The notes under the pieces were generated by a model. That model was not told the origin of the DNA, did no database searches, and was given only the letters and a program-made list of their open reading frames with translations. A program made the position numbers and the translations under genes. From positions 1 to 64,000 of the forward strand of contig JADJVC010000010.1 in NCBI GenBank assembly GCA_016710685.1: a stretch of DNA of 64,000 nucleotides. Direction: 5' to 3'. Below, piece by piece: positions 30,460 to 39,729 of this stretch (positions are counted from its first letter, which is position 1; every line of letters begins with the position of its first letter). The stretch is from Flavobacteriales bacterium. Lineage in GTDB: Bacteria > Bacteroidota > Bacteroidia > Flavobacteriales_F > PHOS-HE28.

Positions 30460-31455
30460 ATGTCTACATACATCAAAGTCGCACCTCTTTCCATCTCCTT
30501 CCTGATAGGATTCCTCTTGCTCCCGTGTTGCTTGGCTATTGTGTCTTGCGGCGGGTCTGCACAGGAAGATGCCAGTACATCACAAATACCAACGGATGCC
30601 GAAACCTCGACGGTATCTGATAGCCTCGGTCCCGCGCTGGGCCATGTTAGCCCTTGTATTCAGCAATTCCCGGTCGACATTGGCCACTCCGGTATAGCGT
30701 TCAAATTCAACGCAAACAATTTCATGTTCCGCACCTCAAGTCGCATCTACTTTTCAAATGCCTTTGCGCGCATTCGTAATGATAGTTTGATTCAAGCCGT
30801 CAAAGCTGCAGGTCCTCCTGGCTGGTTCTGGCAGAAGCGCATTTTGAGTGTGAACTTTCTAGGGGGAGACACCATTGTCCAGCGCCGTATTCGGAATACG
30901 GCCCGAATGTGGGAGCGCGTGTGTGCCGTGCGATTCGATTTCAGCACCAATGCAAATCCGGACATAGTTATCTCCTTCGATAAAAGGAGTGGCACTTGGA
31001 GCCACATCGGCACGGAATCCCTGCACAGGGATCCGAATGCAGCTAGCATGAACTATGACGACCTCAGTCCATATTCCTATCAACACGTATACGACTACTA
31101 CGTGCTACACGAATTCGGACATGCGCTGGGCTTGGTTCATGAGCATCAGTCGCCGAAAGCGGGGATACAGTGGGATAGTACGGCCGTGTACACCTGCTTT
31201 TTACCACCGAACGGAAAATGGGATTCCACCATGGTCCAGAATAATATCTTTTTCCGATATGACTTCTCAGAAGTGAATTGTACTGAGTATGACCCCAGTT
31301 CAATTATGGTATATGCGATCGATAGCACTTGGACCAAGGATCACTATCATGTTGACGCTACAACTCGCATTTCACCTAATGATGCCCATTTTGTTTCTCG
31401 CCTGTTCCCCCCCATTGGTAGTGTCGGAGTACCAGGGCTGGTGTGTAATGAATGA
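30460..31455 (+). CDS. Astacin-like (M12A) zinc metalloprotease lipoprotein
   Basis: 331 residues with a lipoprotein-type signal ending IVSCGGSAQ. The zinc site is HEFGHALGLVHEH (about residues 219-231), an exact HExxHxxGxxHE astacin motif. It is followed after ~70 residues by PSSIMVYAID, the expected Met-turn. The N-terminal third (FPVDIGHSGIAFKF and onward) may be a propeptide. The product is probably exported and lipid-anchored in the outer membrane; the target is unknown. It follows the unrecognised secreted protein at a 12-base distance, so that protein may be its partner, substrate or inhibitor. Confidence 0.82.
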   Translation: MSTYIKVAPLSISFLIGFLLLPCCLAIVSCGGSAQEDASTSQIPTDAETSTVSDSLGPALGHVSPCIQQFPVDIGHSGIAFKFNANNFMFRTSSRIYFSNAFARIRNDSLIQAVKAAGPPGWFWQKRILSVNFLGGDTIVQRRIRNTARMWERVCAVRFDFSTNANPDIVISFDKRSGTWSHIGTESLHRDPNAASMNYDDLSPYSYQHVYDYYVLHEFGHALGLVHEHQSPKAGIQWDSTAVYTCFLPPNGKWDSTMVQNNIFFRYDFSEVNCTEYDPSSIMVYAIDSTWTKDHYHVDATTRISPNDAHFVSRLFPPIGSVGVPGLVCNE

Positions 31456-31769
31456 AGAGGGTAGCATGGATACCATATTGACACATTCGCAGGATCCCAC
31501 TCCCGCAGATTTCCGCTGCGGAGATCCTGCATAACGGCGCAAAACGGTCGCCAGCCAATGAGCTATCCGGGAATTCGGCCTCTTTACTTGGGCTTGGGCT
31601 CAGGCAAGGGAGTTTGGGAGGAAGGCTTCAGATCCTTTCGGCAGTATTCAGACATACAGGCCCATTCGGTCTTTTGGCGAGTTCAGGCTTGAGGCACTTT
31701 ATTTGGGTTGTAGGAATTGCGAAAACGGGTACTTTGACCGCCCTAAGACCATCATTCCCATTCCGCTTC
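31456..31769. other. Intergenic region upstream of the defence island
   Basis: There are 314 bases with no credible gene. The frame of hsdM is open upstream to 31614, but that part encodes no conserved sequence. I see no terminator or repeat. It presumably contains the promoter of the restriction-modification operon. Confidence 0.4.
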
Positions 31770-34082
31770 ATGGACCACGCCCTCCACACCCGCATCGTTT
31801 CCTTCATCTGGGGCATCGCCGACGATGTGCTCCGCGACGTGTATGTGCGCGGCAAGTACCGCGATGTGATCCTGCCCATGACCGTGCTGCGCCGCTTGGA
31901 TGCCGTGCTGGAACCGACCAAGAAGGCTGTGCTGGAGATCAAGGCCACGCTGGACAAGCAGAAGATCGTAAACCAGGACGAAGCCCTGCGCGCTGTTGCA
32001 GGTCAAGCTTTTTACAATACCAGCGCATTCACCTTGCGCGACCTGAAGAACCGTGCCAATGCCCAAACCCTACAAGCCGATTTTCTCGATTACCTCGATG
32101 GCTTCAGTCCGAATGTGCAAGAGATCTTCGTGAACTTCAATTTCCGGAACCAAGTGCCGAAACTGGTGAAGGCCGATGCACTGGGCTACTTGATCGAAAA
32201 GTACTTGGATCCCACTATCAACTTCAGCCCGAACCCGGTGGCGCAATTGCCCGCGCTGGACAACCACGCCATGGGCACCATCTTCGAAGAACTGGTGCGC
32301 AAGTTCAACGAGGAGAACAACGAGGAGGCCGGTGAACACTGGACACCGCGCGACGTGGTGAAGGTGATGACCAAATTGATGTTCATGCCCATCGCCGACC
32401 AGATCGAGAGCGGCACCTACCTTTTGTATGACTGCGCATGCGGCACCGGCGGCATGCTTACCGTGGCCGAAGAAACGCTGAAGGAGATCGGTACCACGCA
32501 CAAAAAGCAAGTGGCCACGCACCTCTACGGGCAAGAGATCAACGATGAGACCTATGCCATTTGCAAAGCCGACATGCTTATGAAGGGCGAGGGCGACGGT
32601 GCCGACAACATCGTAGGCGGTGGCGAACGCAGCACCCTTAGCAACGACGCTTTCCCCGGTCGCGAGTTCGATTTCATGCTGGCTAATCCGCCGTACGGCA
32701 AGAGTTGGAAAAAGGACTTGGAGCGCATGGGCGGCAAGAAGGATATGAAGGATCCGCGCTTCATCATTGACCACGACAACGACCCGGAGTATTCGCTGAT
32801 CACACGCAGCAGCGATGGCCAAATGCTCTTCTTGGCGAACATGCTCAGCAAGATGAAAAAGGGCACCAAGCTGGGCAGCCGCATCGCCGAAGTACACAAC
32901 GGCAGCTCGCTCTTCACGGGCGATGCCGGGCAGGGCGAAAGCAACATCCGCCGCTGGATCATCGAGAACGACTGGCTGGACGCCATTGTGGCCCTGCCGC
33001 TCAACATCTTCTACAACACCGGCATCGCCACCTACATCTGGGTGCTCAGTAACCGCAAGGCCGAACACCGCAAAGGCAAGGTGCAATTGATCGATGCTAC
33101 GCAATGGTCCCAGCCGTTGCGCAAGAACCTCGGCAGCAAGAACTGTGAATTGGGCGAGGATGACATCAAACGCATCGTGGACACCTTCCTCGCATTCAAA
33201 GAGACCGAACAAAGCAAGATCTTCCCGAACAAGGCACTAGGCTACTGGAAAGTGAAGGTGGAACGGCCACTGAAATTGCGTGCCAAATTCACACGACAAG
33301 CGGTAGATGGGCTACAGATTGCCAGCGGTGAAGAAGATCTGCGTACCGCGCTCTACGAGGAATTCGGCGACGTACTCGGGCAGGATTTTGCCAGCGTGAA
33401 GAAGCAGGTGGAAGTATGGCTGGATGAACAAAGCAACAGCAGCGAAGAAGAGGATGGTGACGACGATGCACCAAAAGCAAAAGCCATCCCAGAGAAGAAG
33501 CGTAAGAAACTGTTGGACCCAAAAACTTGGGAGCGCGATCTGCGCATGGCCGATATTGGTGGGCAGCTATTGAAGCGCTTCGGGAACAAAGAATTCACCG
33601 ATCTGGTAGCACTTGATGCCGCGTTGGACAAAGCCGAAAAGGAACTGAAGTACACCCTAAGTAAACCCGAGCGCAAGCTGCTGGTGAATGCCATAAGCTA
33701 CCGTGAGGAAAGCGCCACTGCGGTGATCAAAAAAGTACACAAGCCGGGGAAAGTAAAAGCCGATCCGATACACGGACTGTTCGAAGCAACAATCGAAGGT
33801 AAAAAAGCAGTGGTAGAATACGAACAGGACAGCGAACTACGCGACTACGAGCAGATCCCTTTGTTGGAAGAAGGCGGCATCGAAGCCTTTATCCAGCGCG
33901 AGGTGTGGCCCTATGCCGCCGATGCATGGGTGGATGAAGCCGCCACCAAGATCGGCTACGAGGTCAGCTTCAACCGCTACTTCTACAAGCCGCAACCGCT
34001 GCGCAGTTTGGAGGAGATCCGGAAGGACATCGTGGCGTTGGAGAAGGAGACAGAAGGTTTATTGCAGGAGATCATTAGCTGA
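31770..34082 (+). CDS. hsdM: Type I restriction-modification methyltransferase subunit
   Basis: About 770 residues from MDHALHTRIVSFIW. The N-terminal helical HsdM_N domain (DVYVRGKYRDVILPMTVLRR) precedes the N6-adenine methyltransferase core: EEAGEHWTPRDVVKVM, motif I DCACGTGGM (about residue 219) and motif IV ANPPYGKSW (about 303). The C-terminal ~200 residues (after FPNKALGYWKVKVERPLKLR) contain a charged linker (NSSEEEDGDDD), making this a long-form HsdM. It methylates the recognition adenine together with HsdS and, with HsdR, cuts unmethylated DNA. It is the first gene of the island. The next ORF starts only a few bases downstream. Confidence 0.95.
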   Translation: MDHALHTRIVSFIWGIADDVLRDVYVRGKYRDVILPMTVLRRLDAVLEPTKKAVLEIKATLDKQKIVNQDEALRAVAGQAFYNTSAFTLRDLKNRANAQTLQADFLDYLDGFSPNVQEIFVNFNFRNQVPKLVKADALGYLIEKYLDPTINFSPNPVAQLPALDNHAMGTIFEELVRKFNEENNEEAGEHWTPRDVVKVMTKLMFMPIADQIESGTYLLYDCACGTGGMLTVAEETLKEIGTTHKKQVATHLYGQEINDETYAICKADMLMKGEGDGADNIVGGGERSTLSNDAFPGREFDFMLANPPYGKSWKKDLERMGGKKDMKDPRFIIDHDNDPEYSLITRSSDGQMLFLANMLSKMKKGTKLGSRIAEVHNGSSLFTGDAGQGESNIRRWIIENDWLDAIVALPLNIFYNTGIATYIWVLSNRKAEHRKGKVQLIDATQWSQPLRKNLGSKNCELGEDDIKRIVDTFLAFKETEQSKIFPNKALGYWKVKVERPLKLRAKFTRQAVDGLQIASGEEDLRTALYEEFGDVLGQDFASVKKQVEVWLDEQSNSSEEEDGDDDAPKAKAIPEKKRKKLLDPKTWERDLRMADIGGQLLKRFGNKEFTDLVALDAALDKAEKELKYTLSKPERKLLVNAISYREESATAVIKKVHKPGKVKADPIHGLFEATIEGKKAVVEYEQDSELRDYEQIPLLEEGGIEAFIQREVWPYAADAWVDEAATKIGYEVSFNRYFYKPQPLRSLEEIRKDIVALEKETEGLLQEIIS

Positions 34083-34108
34083 GTGTGGCAAGAAGAGATT
34101 GTACTGGA

Positions 34109-36067
34109 ATGGAGCTGATCTACCTATACGTTCAGAGTTTTGGGCAATTGTCTAATGACAAGAGTAAAGCGATAAATAAGGTCTATGCCTTATCCCCGAA
34201 CTACCATTTCCAACCTGAGGACCGCGCATCCGACGAGTTCATTCTTAAGGTCGACGAGAAAGTGGTTGTCCCGAAGAACTTCTTTCCAAAGCACGTTTCC
34301 AATGTGAGTTTTCTGGTCGGTCGGAACGGCTCCGGGAAGACAACAGTGCTTGAACTCTTGCGATACGTCCTTAGTCTAAAGGATGAACGCACCTTTTCGA
34401 TGGGCAGTCAAATTGCCTCATCACGTTTTCTCGTGATTTTCAAGAATGAGGATGACCAATACAGGGTGTTCTCTTCACTAAAGGACGACAGCAAACAGGA
34501 ATACCATCCCAAAAAAATACGATGCACGATAAACGGCAATGATACCTATGTACAACAACTTTTAGAACTCTCATACGACGACAGTTATCGTTCGTCATCA
34601 AACAAAGAAAGCTATCCGGATATTGCGACTATATGCTACACACCCCTGTTCAATCTCCGCGACTACCCACATCATTTCAATAATCCTGGTTATATAGATG
34701 TGTCATCAAACTTTCTTGTGCAGGTGGACAAGCATGAAGAAAAGATTGAGGACGATCTATTGGCACACCGAAGAGCGGACGTTAGGCGTGCTTTAAAATT
34801 CATCAACCGGGCAAAGCATGACGGCGGACGATGGAATAGGAAATCAATGGGGAGATTTATTCCTAAAAGCTTGCACTTATCCGCGAATACAAAAATGGAA
34901 CGGGCCGGACAAGGCCATATGAGATATATGGGACTCGATTCAATGGTTGTTTACGACAGGTTGAAAGTCCATTATATTGGATACAACGCGGAGTTGATAA
35001 GCCAGATCAGGAAAGGCAAAAATGAGCAGAGAAATAGCGAATCTGAAGAAAAGCTATTTCGGCTGGAGATCTTGATGGCCGCAATCGATGGGTTGTTCTA
35101 TGTCATAGAAAGTAGAGGTTCTGCATTTACCAACCCCAATAGCTTTCGATTCGAACTTTTTCGCGGTAGTCTCAATATCGAAAGTAGCTCACCAGAGCAA
35201 CCATTCATTGAATTTCTGGAGCGGCAAGAGGTGATACCCGTAACCGTGATTCAAGGCTGGTTGGCCAAATTGGCGGAGGTCCAGCATGAAGTGGAGATGG
35301 ATGATGATACGGAAATCGGCTTCCATGTACCCTTGAAGTACGGCGAGGATTTGCTGTTGTTAGATGGATTCACCAATTTGATTCCTTCAGGAAATACGAA
35401 AAAATTCCAGTCCATTATCAGTTTTGACTGGTTCGATATGAGTTCAGGAGAAAAAATGATGCTCGACTTGTTCTCTCGAATCTATTATGCCCATGAGTTA
35501 GCCAACAAGAGCCATAACCAGTGCAATTCCATTTGTTTGCTGCTTGATGAGCCAGAGGTTGGCTTTCACCCACAATGGCAACGGGAATGGTTCAGGGAAC
35601 TGCTCGTCTTCACTGAAGGTTTGGCAAATTCCAGTTTTAATGAAGATGGAAGCGTGGGTAAGAAGTACCAATTCATCGTGGCGACGAACAATCCGATGTC
35701 ACTCTCAGACGTACCGGGGCCTTGCGTGCAATACCTCGGGGAGCATCGAGAGGCGCCAAAGACCTTCGCTGCGAACATCCATGAACTACTGGGTGACAGC
35801 TTCTATTTGCAAGATGGATTCATCGGCCTATTTGCAAAAGAGAAATTGGAAAGCTTGATTCGATTCTTGACTGCTATTAAAGCACGCAGGACCAGGCTAT
35901 GGAATGAGGAGAACGCCTTGCAGGTGATCCAACTTGTTGGTGACAAGGTGATCCAGCAACGCCTTACTGATCTATACTACCTGAAGTATCCAAGCAAGCT
36001 ACCCACCTCGACCGAGGGAGATCAAGCGCTTGGAAGAAAGACTAGCCTCACTAAAAGCGGGACTTAG
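34109..36067 (+). CDS. SMC/ABC-like AAA ATPase, Septu PtuA-like
   Basis: About 652 residues from MELIYLYVQSFGQ. The Walker A is FLVGRNGSGKTT (about 69-80). An ABC-type signature WFDMSSGEKMMLDL lies near 450 and a Walker B ICLLLDEPEVGFHPQW near 475, followed by a D-loop/switch region (FIVATNNPMSLSDV). The insert between the motifs is long and helical. ABC-like ATPases of this build, paired with an HNH nuclease, make up the Septu (PtuAB) anti-phage system and related retron effectors. The HNH partner starts three bases after this stop. Composition is clearly richer in A and T than in hsdM, suggesting separate acquisition. An upstream ATG at 34085 adds eight unlikely residues. Confidence 0.8.
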   Translation: MELIYLYVQSFGQLSNDKSKAINKVYALSPNYHFQPEDRASDEFILKVDEKVVVPKNFFPKHVSNVSFLVGRNGSGKTTVLELLRYVLSLKDERTFSMGSQIASSRFLVIFKNEDDQYRVFSSLKDDSKQEYHPKKIRCTINGNDTYVQQLLELSYDDSYRSSSNKESYPDIATICYTPLFNLRDYPHHFNNPGYIDVSSNFLVQVDKHEEKIEDDLLAHRRADVRRALKFINRAKHDGGRWNRKSMGRFIPKSLHLSANTKMERAGQGHMRYMGLDSMVVYDRLKVHYIGYNAELISQIRKGKNEQRNSESEEKLFRLEILMAAIDGLFYVIESRGSAFTNPNSFRFELFRGSLNIESSSPEQPFIEFLERQEVIPVTVIQGWLAKLAEVQHEVEMDDDTEIGFHVPLKYGEDLLLLDGFTNLIPSGNTKKFQSIISFDWFDMSSGEKMMLDLFSRIYYAHELANKSHNQCNSICLLLDEPEVGFHPQWQREWFRELLVFTEGLANSSFNEDGSVGKKYQFIVATNNPMSLSDVPGPCVQYLGEHREAPKTFAANIHELLGDSFYLQDGFIGLFAKEKLESLIRFLTAIKARRTRLWNEENALQVIQLVGDKVIQQRLTDLYYLKYPSKLPTSTEGDQALGRKTSLTKSGT

Positions 36068-36070
36068 TCA

Positions 36071-37093
36071 ATGATACGGATCCAAGGAATACGGCCATTG
36101 GATGATACAGGCTTGGTGCAATTGACCTCCATCCGTAACGCATTCTATTCCTTGGTAACTCCCGCAACTGGTGAATCGCCATTAACTAAAGTGGAAGCGG
36201 CAATAGTCGCACGCGCTACGTTGAGTAACGCCGAGGAGATCGCGCAACGAGCGTTCTTGGAATGGATCAAGAAAAGATACAAGCTCATCCTTTTGGGCAA
36301 TCCGGTACGGCTCAGAAATTTGATAAAAGAGGTGGAAAGAAATGGCTGGAGACCGTTGCTTCATAAGGGGAAAAAGCTGACAGCGTTCGGAGCAGAGGTC
36401 GAGAAGATCTTCGACTACAAGAGGACGTTCAGTCCAACACGACTATGGCTTGCGCAGCAGTTGAACATTAAGACTTGTCCGTACTGCAATGCGCAATACA
36501 CGCTCGTTGTAAGTGGCCACGTCAAGAAGACTGTCGCTAAGCTCCAATTTGATCACTTCTACCCGAAGAAACGGTACCCTTACTTGTCGCTTTCGCTCTA
36601 TAATTTGATCCCGGTGTGTGCGATCTGCAACTTGGCCAAGGGTGAATTCCCCGCTGCACTTGACACGCATTACCATCCCTATCACTCAGCACTTGCAGCC
36701 TCGGCACGGTTCACGGTGAAGTGGAACAAGGGCAATGTGCTCTCCACTTGGCCCGAGATGCGCGATTTGAAACCAGGAGATATCGAAGTTGCATTCGTCC
36801 CCAAGTATGTTGACAAGCAAGCTTTGGTGGCAGCACACGATAAATTGTTCGACATCACAGGCGTGTACAAGCGTCATACGGATGTCGTCCAAGAGCTACT
36901 TGGGAAAGCCGTCCTATACACGGGAGAATACAAAGACTCGTTAGACACGATCAAGGGTTTATTTCCTGATCGCAATACGATGATGCGCTACATACTTGGC
37001 AATTACATGGAGGAAGAGCGGATCCTAGATCGCCCATTGGCCAAATTCACTCAAGACATCGCCATGGATCTCGGGCTTATCGACAAGAGATGA
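36071..37093 (+). CDS. HNH endonuclease, Septu PtuB-like
   Basis: 340 residues. The central nuclease core is a zinc-bound HNH: KTCPYCNAQYTL (first CxxC), QFDHFYPKKRYPYLSL (catalytic DH), YNLIPVCAICNLAKG (Asn and second CxxC). Flanking helices before and after are uncharacterised. Paired with the ATPase just upstream it matches the two-gene layout of Septu, where PtuB cuts DNA under control of PtuA; that role is inferred from family resemblance. Its last four bases overlap the hsdS start (ATGA), so it is translationally coupled into the restriction operon, which is unusual. Confidence 0.82.
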   Translation: MIRIQGIRPLDDTGLVQLTSIRNAFYSLVTPATGESPLTKVEAAIVARATLSNAEEIAQRAFLEWIKKRYKLILLGNPVRLRNLIKEVERNGWRPLLHKGKKLTAFGAEVEKIFDYKRTFSPTRLWLAQQLNIKTCPYCNAQYTLVVSGHVKKTVAKLQFDHFYPKKRYPYLSLSLYNLIPVCAICNLAKGEFPAALDTHYHPYHSALAASARFTVKWNKGNVLSTWPEMRDLKPGDIEVAFVPKYVDKQALVAAHDKLFDITGVYKRHTDVVQELLGKAVLYTGEYKDSLDTIKGLFPDRNTMMRYILGNYMEEERILDRPLAKFTQDIAMDLGLIDKR

Positions 37094-38484
37094 ACACCCT
37101 CAAACCCTACCCCACCTACAAACCCGCTGGCATCCCTTGGCTGAAGCAGGTGCCGGAGCATTGGGAGGTGCTGCCCAATCGCGCACTCTTCAGTGAGGTC
37201 AAAGAAGCAGGTCGGCCAGAGGATGAGATGCTGTCTGTAACGATCAGGCGCGGTGTATTGAAGCAGGCAGAACACTTAGCAACATCCTCCAAGAAGGACT
37301 CTTCACGCAAGGACAAGAGCACCTACAAGCGTGTTGGCGTTGGCGATATCGTTTACAACAAGATGCGCGCATGGCAGGGTGCGTTCGGTGAATCCAAGTA
37401 TTCCGGGATAGTTAGTCCAGCGTATGTCGTGCAGCGACCCAAGGAAGGCGCACTGCCGGAGTTCTATCATTTCCTTATGCGATCACCACTCTTTGCGAAA
37501 GAGGCTGAACGTAATTCTTACGGTCTTGCTTCCGACATCTGGAACTTACGACCGGAGGACTTCAAGACCATCTTGAATGTGCGACCACCGATTGAAGAAC
37601 AGCACCTCATCGTCCGCTACGTGCATGCCTTGGATGCCAAGGTGAAGCGCTACATCCGCAGCAAGCGCAGCCTTATTGCGCGCTTGCAGGAGCAGAAGCA
37701 GGCCATCATCCAACAGGCCGTTACCCGTGGCTTGGACCCGAATGTGAAGCTGAAGCCCAGCGGCGTGGAGTGGCTGGGGGAGGTGCCGGTGCATTGGGAG
37801 GTGGTTAGGCTTAAGTCATGCATAACAGACATCAATGACCAAACAAAGTTCAAACTTGACGATGAAGATTATATCGCCCTTGAACATGTCGAAAGTTGGT
37901 CAGGTCTGGCCCACCCACTTTCTGGAAAAGTGCACTTTGAAAGCGCCGTAAAACGGTATCGTGTGGGGGATGTTCTATTCGGGAAACTCAGGCCATATTT
38001 GGCCAAGGCCTGTTTACCCGAAAAAGCTGGAGTCTGTGTCGGTGAATTATTGGTTTTGAGACAGTGCGGGTATAAATTTTTGCCTGAATTTCTATTGAAA
38101 AGGCTTTTGAGCAAGGACTTTATTGATATTGTATCCGCCTCAACACAAGGCGCAAAGATGCCAAGGGCTGATTGGGGTTTCATTGGTAATTCAGTCTTCG
38201 CGGTTCCAACGGATTTGAATGAACAAAGTGCAATACTCGAAAGGCTGAATTCTAAAACTCAAACAATAGATCGCCTATTGAAAGTTTTAGCTTCCGACTT
38301 GGCGTTCATCCTCGAATACCAAACTCTCCTAATCGCAGACGTGGTAACGGGCGCGGTGGATGTACGCGCCGCCGCGCAAGCCATGCCGGTGGAAGTGGAG
38401 ACCGACTTCGCCGAGGCTATGGCGGATGAAGAAGAGCCGTTGAGCATGGCTGCGGAGGGGGAAGAGGGTAACTACAACGAATAG
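37090..38484 (+). CDS. hsdS: Type I restriction-modification specificity subunit
   Basis: 464 residues with two target-recognition halves, each opened by the same motif: GIPWLKQVPEHWEV (about residue 14) and GVEWLGEVPVHWEV (about 226). Each half ends in a helical conserved region (IVRYVHALDAKVKRYI; AILERLNSKTQTIDRLL). This is the usual circular HsdS build, with one TRD reading each half of a bipartite site. The second TRD (about 37800-38330) is visibly more AT-rich than the flanks, which fits TRD exchange by recombination. The C-terminal tail is acidic (DEEEPLSMAAEGEEG). The start overlaps the HNH gene. Confidence 0.94.
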   Translation: MNTLKPYPTYKPAGIPWLKQVPEHWEVLPNRALFSEVKEAGRPEDEMLSVTIRRGVLKQAEHLATSSKKDSSRKDKSTYKRVGVGDIVYNKMRAWQGAFGESKYSGIVSPAYVVQRPKEGALPEFYHFLMRSPLFAKEAERNSYGLASDIWNLRPEDFKTILNVRPPIEEQHLIVRYVHALDAKVKRYIRSKRSLIARLQEQKQAIIQQAVTRGLDPNVKLKPSGVEWLGEVPVHWEVVRLKSCITDINDQTKFKLDDEDYIALEHVESWSGLAHPLSGKVHFESAVKRYRVGDVLFGKLRPYLAKACLPEKAGVCVGELLVLRQCGYKFLPEFLLKRLLSKDFIDIVSASTQGAKMPRADWGFIGNSVFAVPTDLNEQSAILERLNSKTQTIDRLLKVLASDLAFILEYQTLLIADVVTGAVDVRAAAQAMPVEVETDFAEAMADEEEPLSMAAEGEEGNYNE

Positions 38485-38487
38485 AAA

Positions 38488-39681
38488 ATGAGCAAATTAT
38501 TAAGGCCTGAAGTACGGGAACGCGTGTTAGCCAAGCATGCGGAGTTGCGAGATGCAGGAACCTTCCTTCGGTTCGATCAACTACACGCTTGTTATACCCG
38601 GTTCTACGAGCGCTTTGGCCCTAAAGCTCTGGCCCGGATGGAGGGAAAGACACTGCTGGAAGCCCTCTTCTTGCATGGTAACAAGGATAGCCTCGTTTAC
38701 TGGTTGGAGTTCAAGAACGATGAAGAACTGCCGGATCGCTTTGGCGGAATCGGTGGTGGTAGCGCGTACAAGTTCATCCTGTTTAAGCAGAAGGAGACCG
38801 GACAGTGGACTACCGGTTCACCACGAATACCAAAAGTCATCTCTGAGGAAGAGGCCATTGAATTGGCGACGAAGTTGCGCGATCAGTTCATCGCGGGTTG
38901 CAAAGTCCTCGATCCTTTGAATTCCGATTCGACCTATGCGGACTATCAGCGAGTTAACGCCGAACTTATTCGCGTAGCAGACCAGCTTCAGTCCAAAACC
39001 TTCGCTCACAAATACTTCGCCCTTCTATTTCCGGATGTCCTCGACGATTTCCATGCCTTGAAATGGCAACAACATCATCTACGCCTGCTCGGTACTGGGG
39101 GAGATCTCACGGGGGACCGCTATGAGAACGCCTATTACTTCAAGGAACTGACCAAGGAGTTGGGTGTACCAATGAATGAATTGACTATTACGCTTAACAT
39201 TCAACAGGGTCTGCCACGGAGGTACTGGCGTATCGGTACTTCCTTCGTCGAAGGGCATTCCTTGTGGCCCATCTTCCAACGTGAAGACATGGTTGCGGTC
39301 GGCTGGCCAAGTTTGGGGGACCTAAAGGTTCTGGGAAACTCGAAGCCGGCCAAGATGAAGTTGGCTGAACGGCTCGCGAAGGAATACGATACCGCGCACG
39401 CACCCACGGCATCGCGCAAAGCGGGTGAAATCATGGCCTTCCGGCACAAGATCGAGGTGGGCGACATCGTTCTGGCCGCGAACGGACAGGATATTCTCGC
39501 GATCGGTGTGGTGAGCGAAGACTATGAATTTGTGGCCGACGCGGCCGAGGATACCTGCCATCGGCGTTCTGTCGATTGGCTGGTGGTGCCTGAGCGTCCT
39601 TTTCAGCTCCCCATTCCCAGCGAGGGCTTGCGGACCACTTGCAAGGAGATCACCAAGCCTGACAATATGAACTTTATCTAA
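38488..39681 (+). CDS. McrB-like protein, N-terminal half (recognition domains)
   Basis: 397 residues. The first ~170 residues (LLEALFLHGNKDSLVYWLEF, FGGIGGGSAYKF) form a domain often found in front of McrB-type GTPases. The last ~150 (RRYWRIGTSF, VAVGWPSLGDL, EVGDIVLAANGQDILAIGVV) look like an EVE/PUA-like modified-base-reading domain. The ORF ends at TAA 39679-39681. The sequence then stays open in the same frame (GKLRGVPAAQPTSEP) right into the ATPase ORF starting at 39730. The two are therefore best read as one McrB gene split by a single stop codon. It starts three bases after hsdS. Confidence 0.75.
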   Translation: MSKLLRPEVRERVLAKHAELRDAGTFLRFDQLHACYTRFYERFGPKALARMEGKTLLEALFLHGNKDSLVYWLEFKNDEELPDRFGGIGGGSAYKFILFKQKETGQWTTGSPRIPKVISEEEAIELATKLRDQFIAGCKVLDPLNSDSTYADYQRVNAELIRVADQLQSKTFAHKYFALLFPDVLDDFHALKWQQHHLRLLGTGGDLTGDRYENAYYFKELTKELGVPMNELTITLNIQQGLPRRYWRIGTSFVEGHSLWPIFQREDMVAVGWPSLGDLKVLGNSKPAKMKLAERLAKEYDTAHAPTASRKAGEIMAFRHKIEVGDIVLAANGQDILAIGVVSEDYEFVADAAEDTCHRRSVDWLVVPERPFQLPIPSEGLRTTCKEITKPDNMNFI

Positions 39682-39729
39682 GGCAAGCTTCGTGGTGTAC
39701 CGGCCGCCCAACCAACATCCGAGCCCTCC

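Noticed and set aside
32070..33212. A 380-codon minus-strand ORF opposite hsdM
   Set aside because: It is antisense to the conserved methyltransferase and has no recognisable motif.
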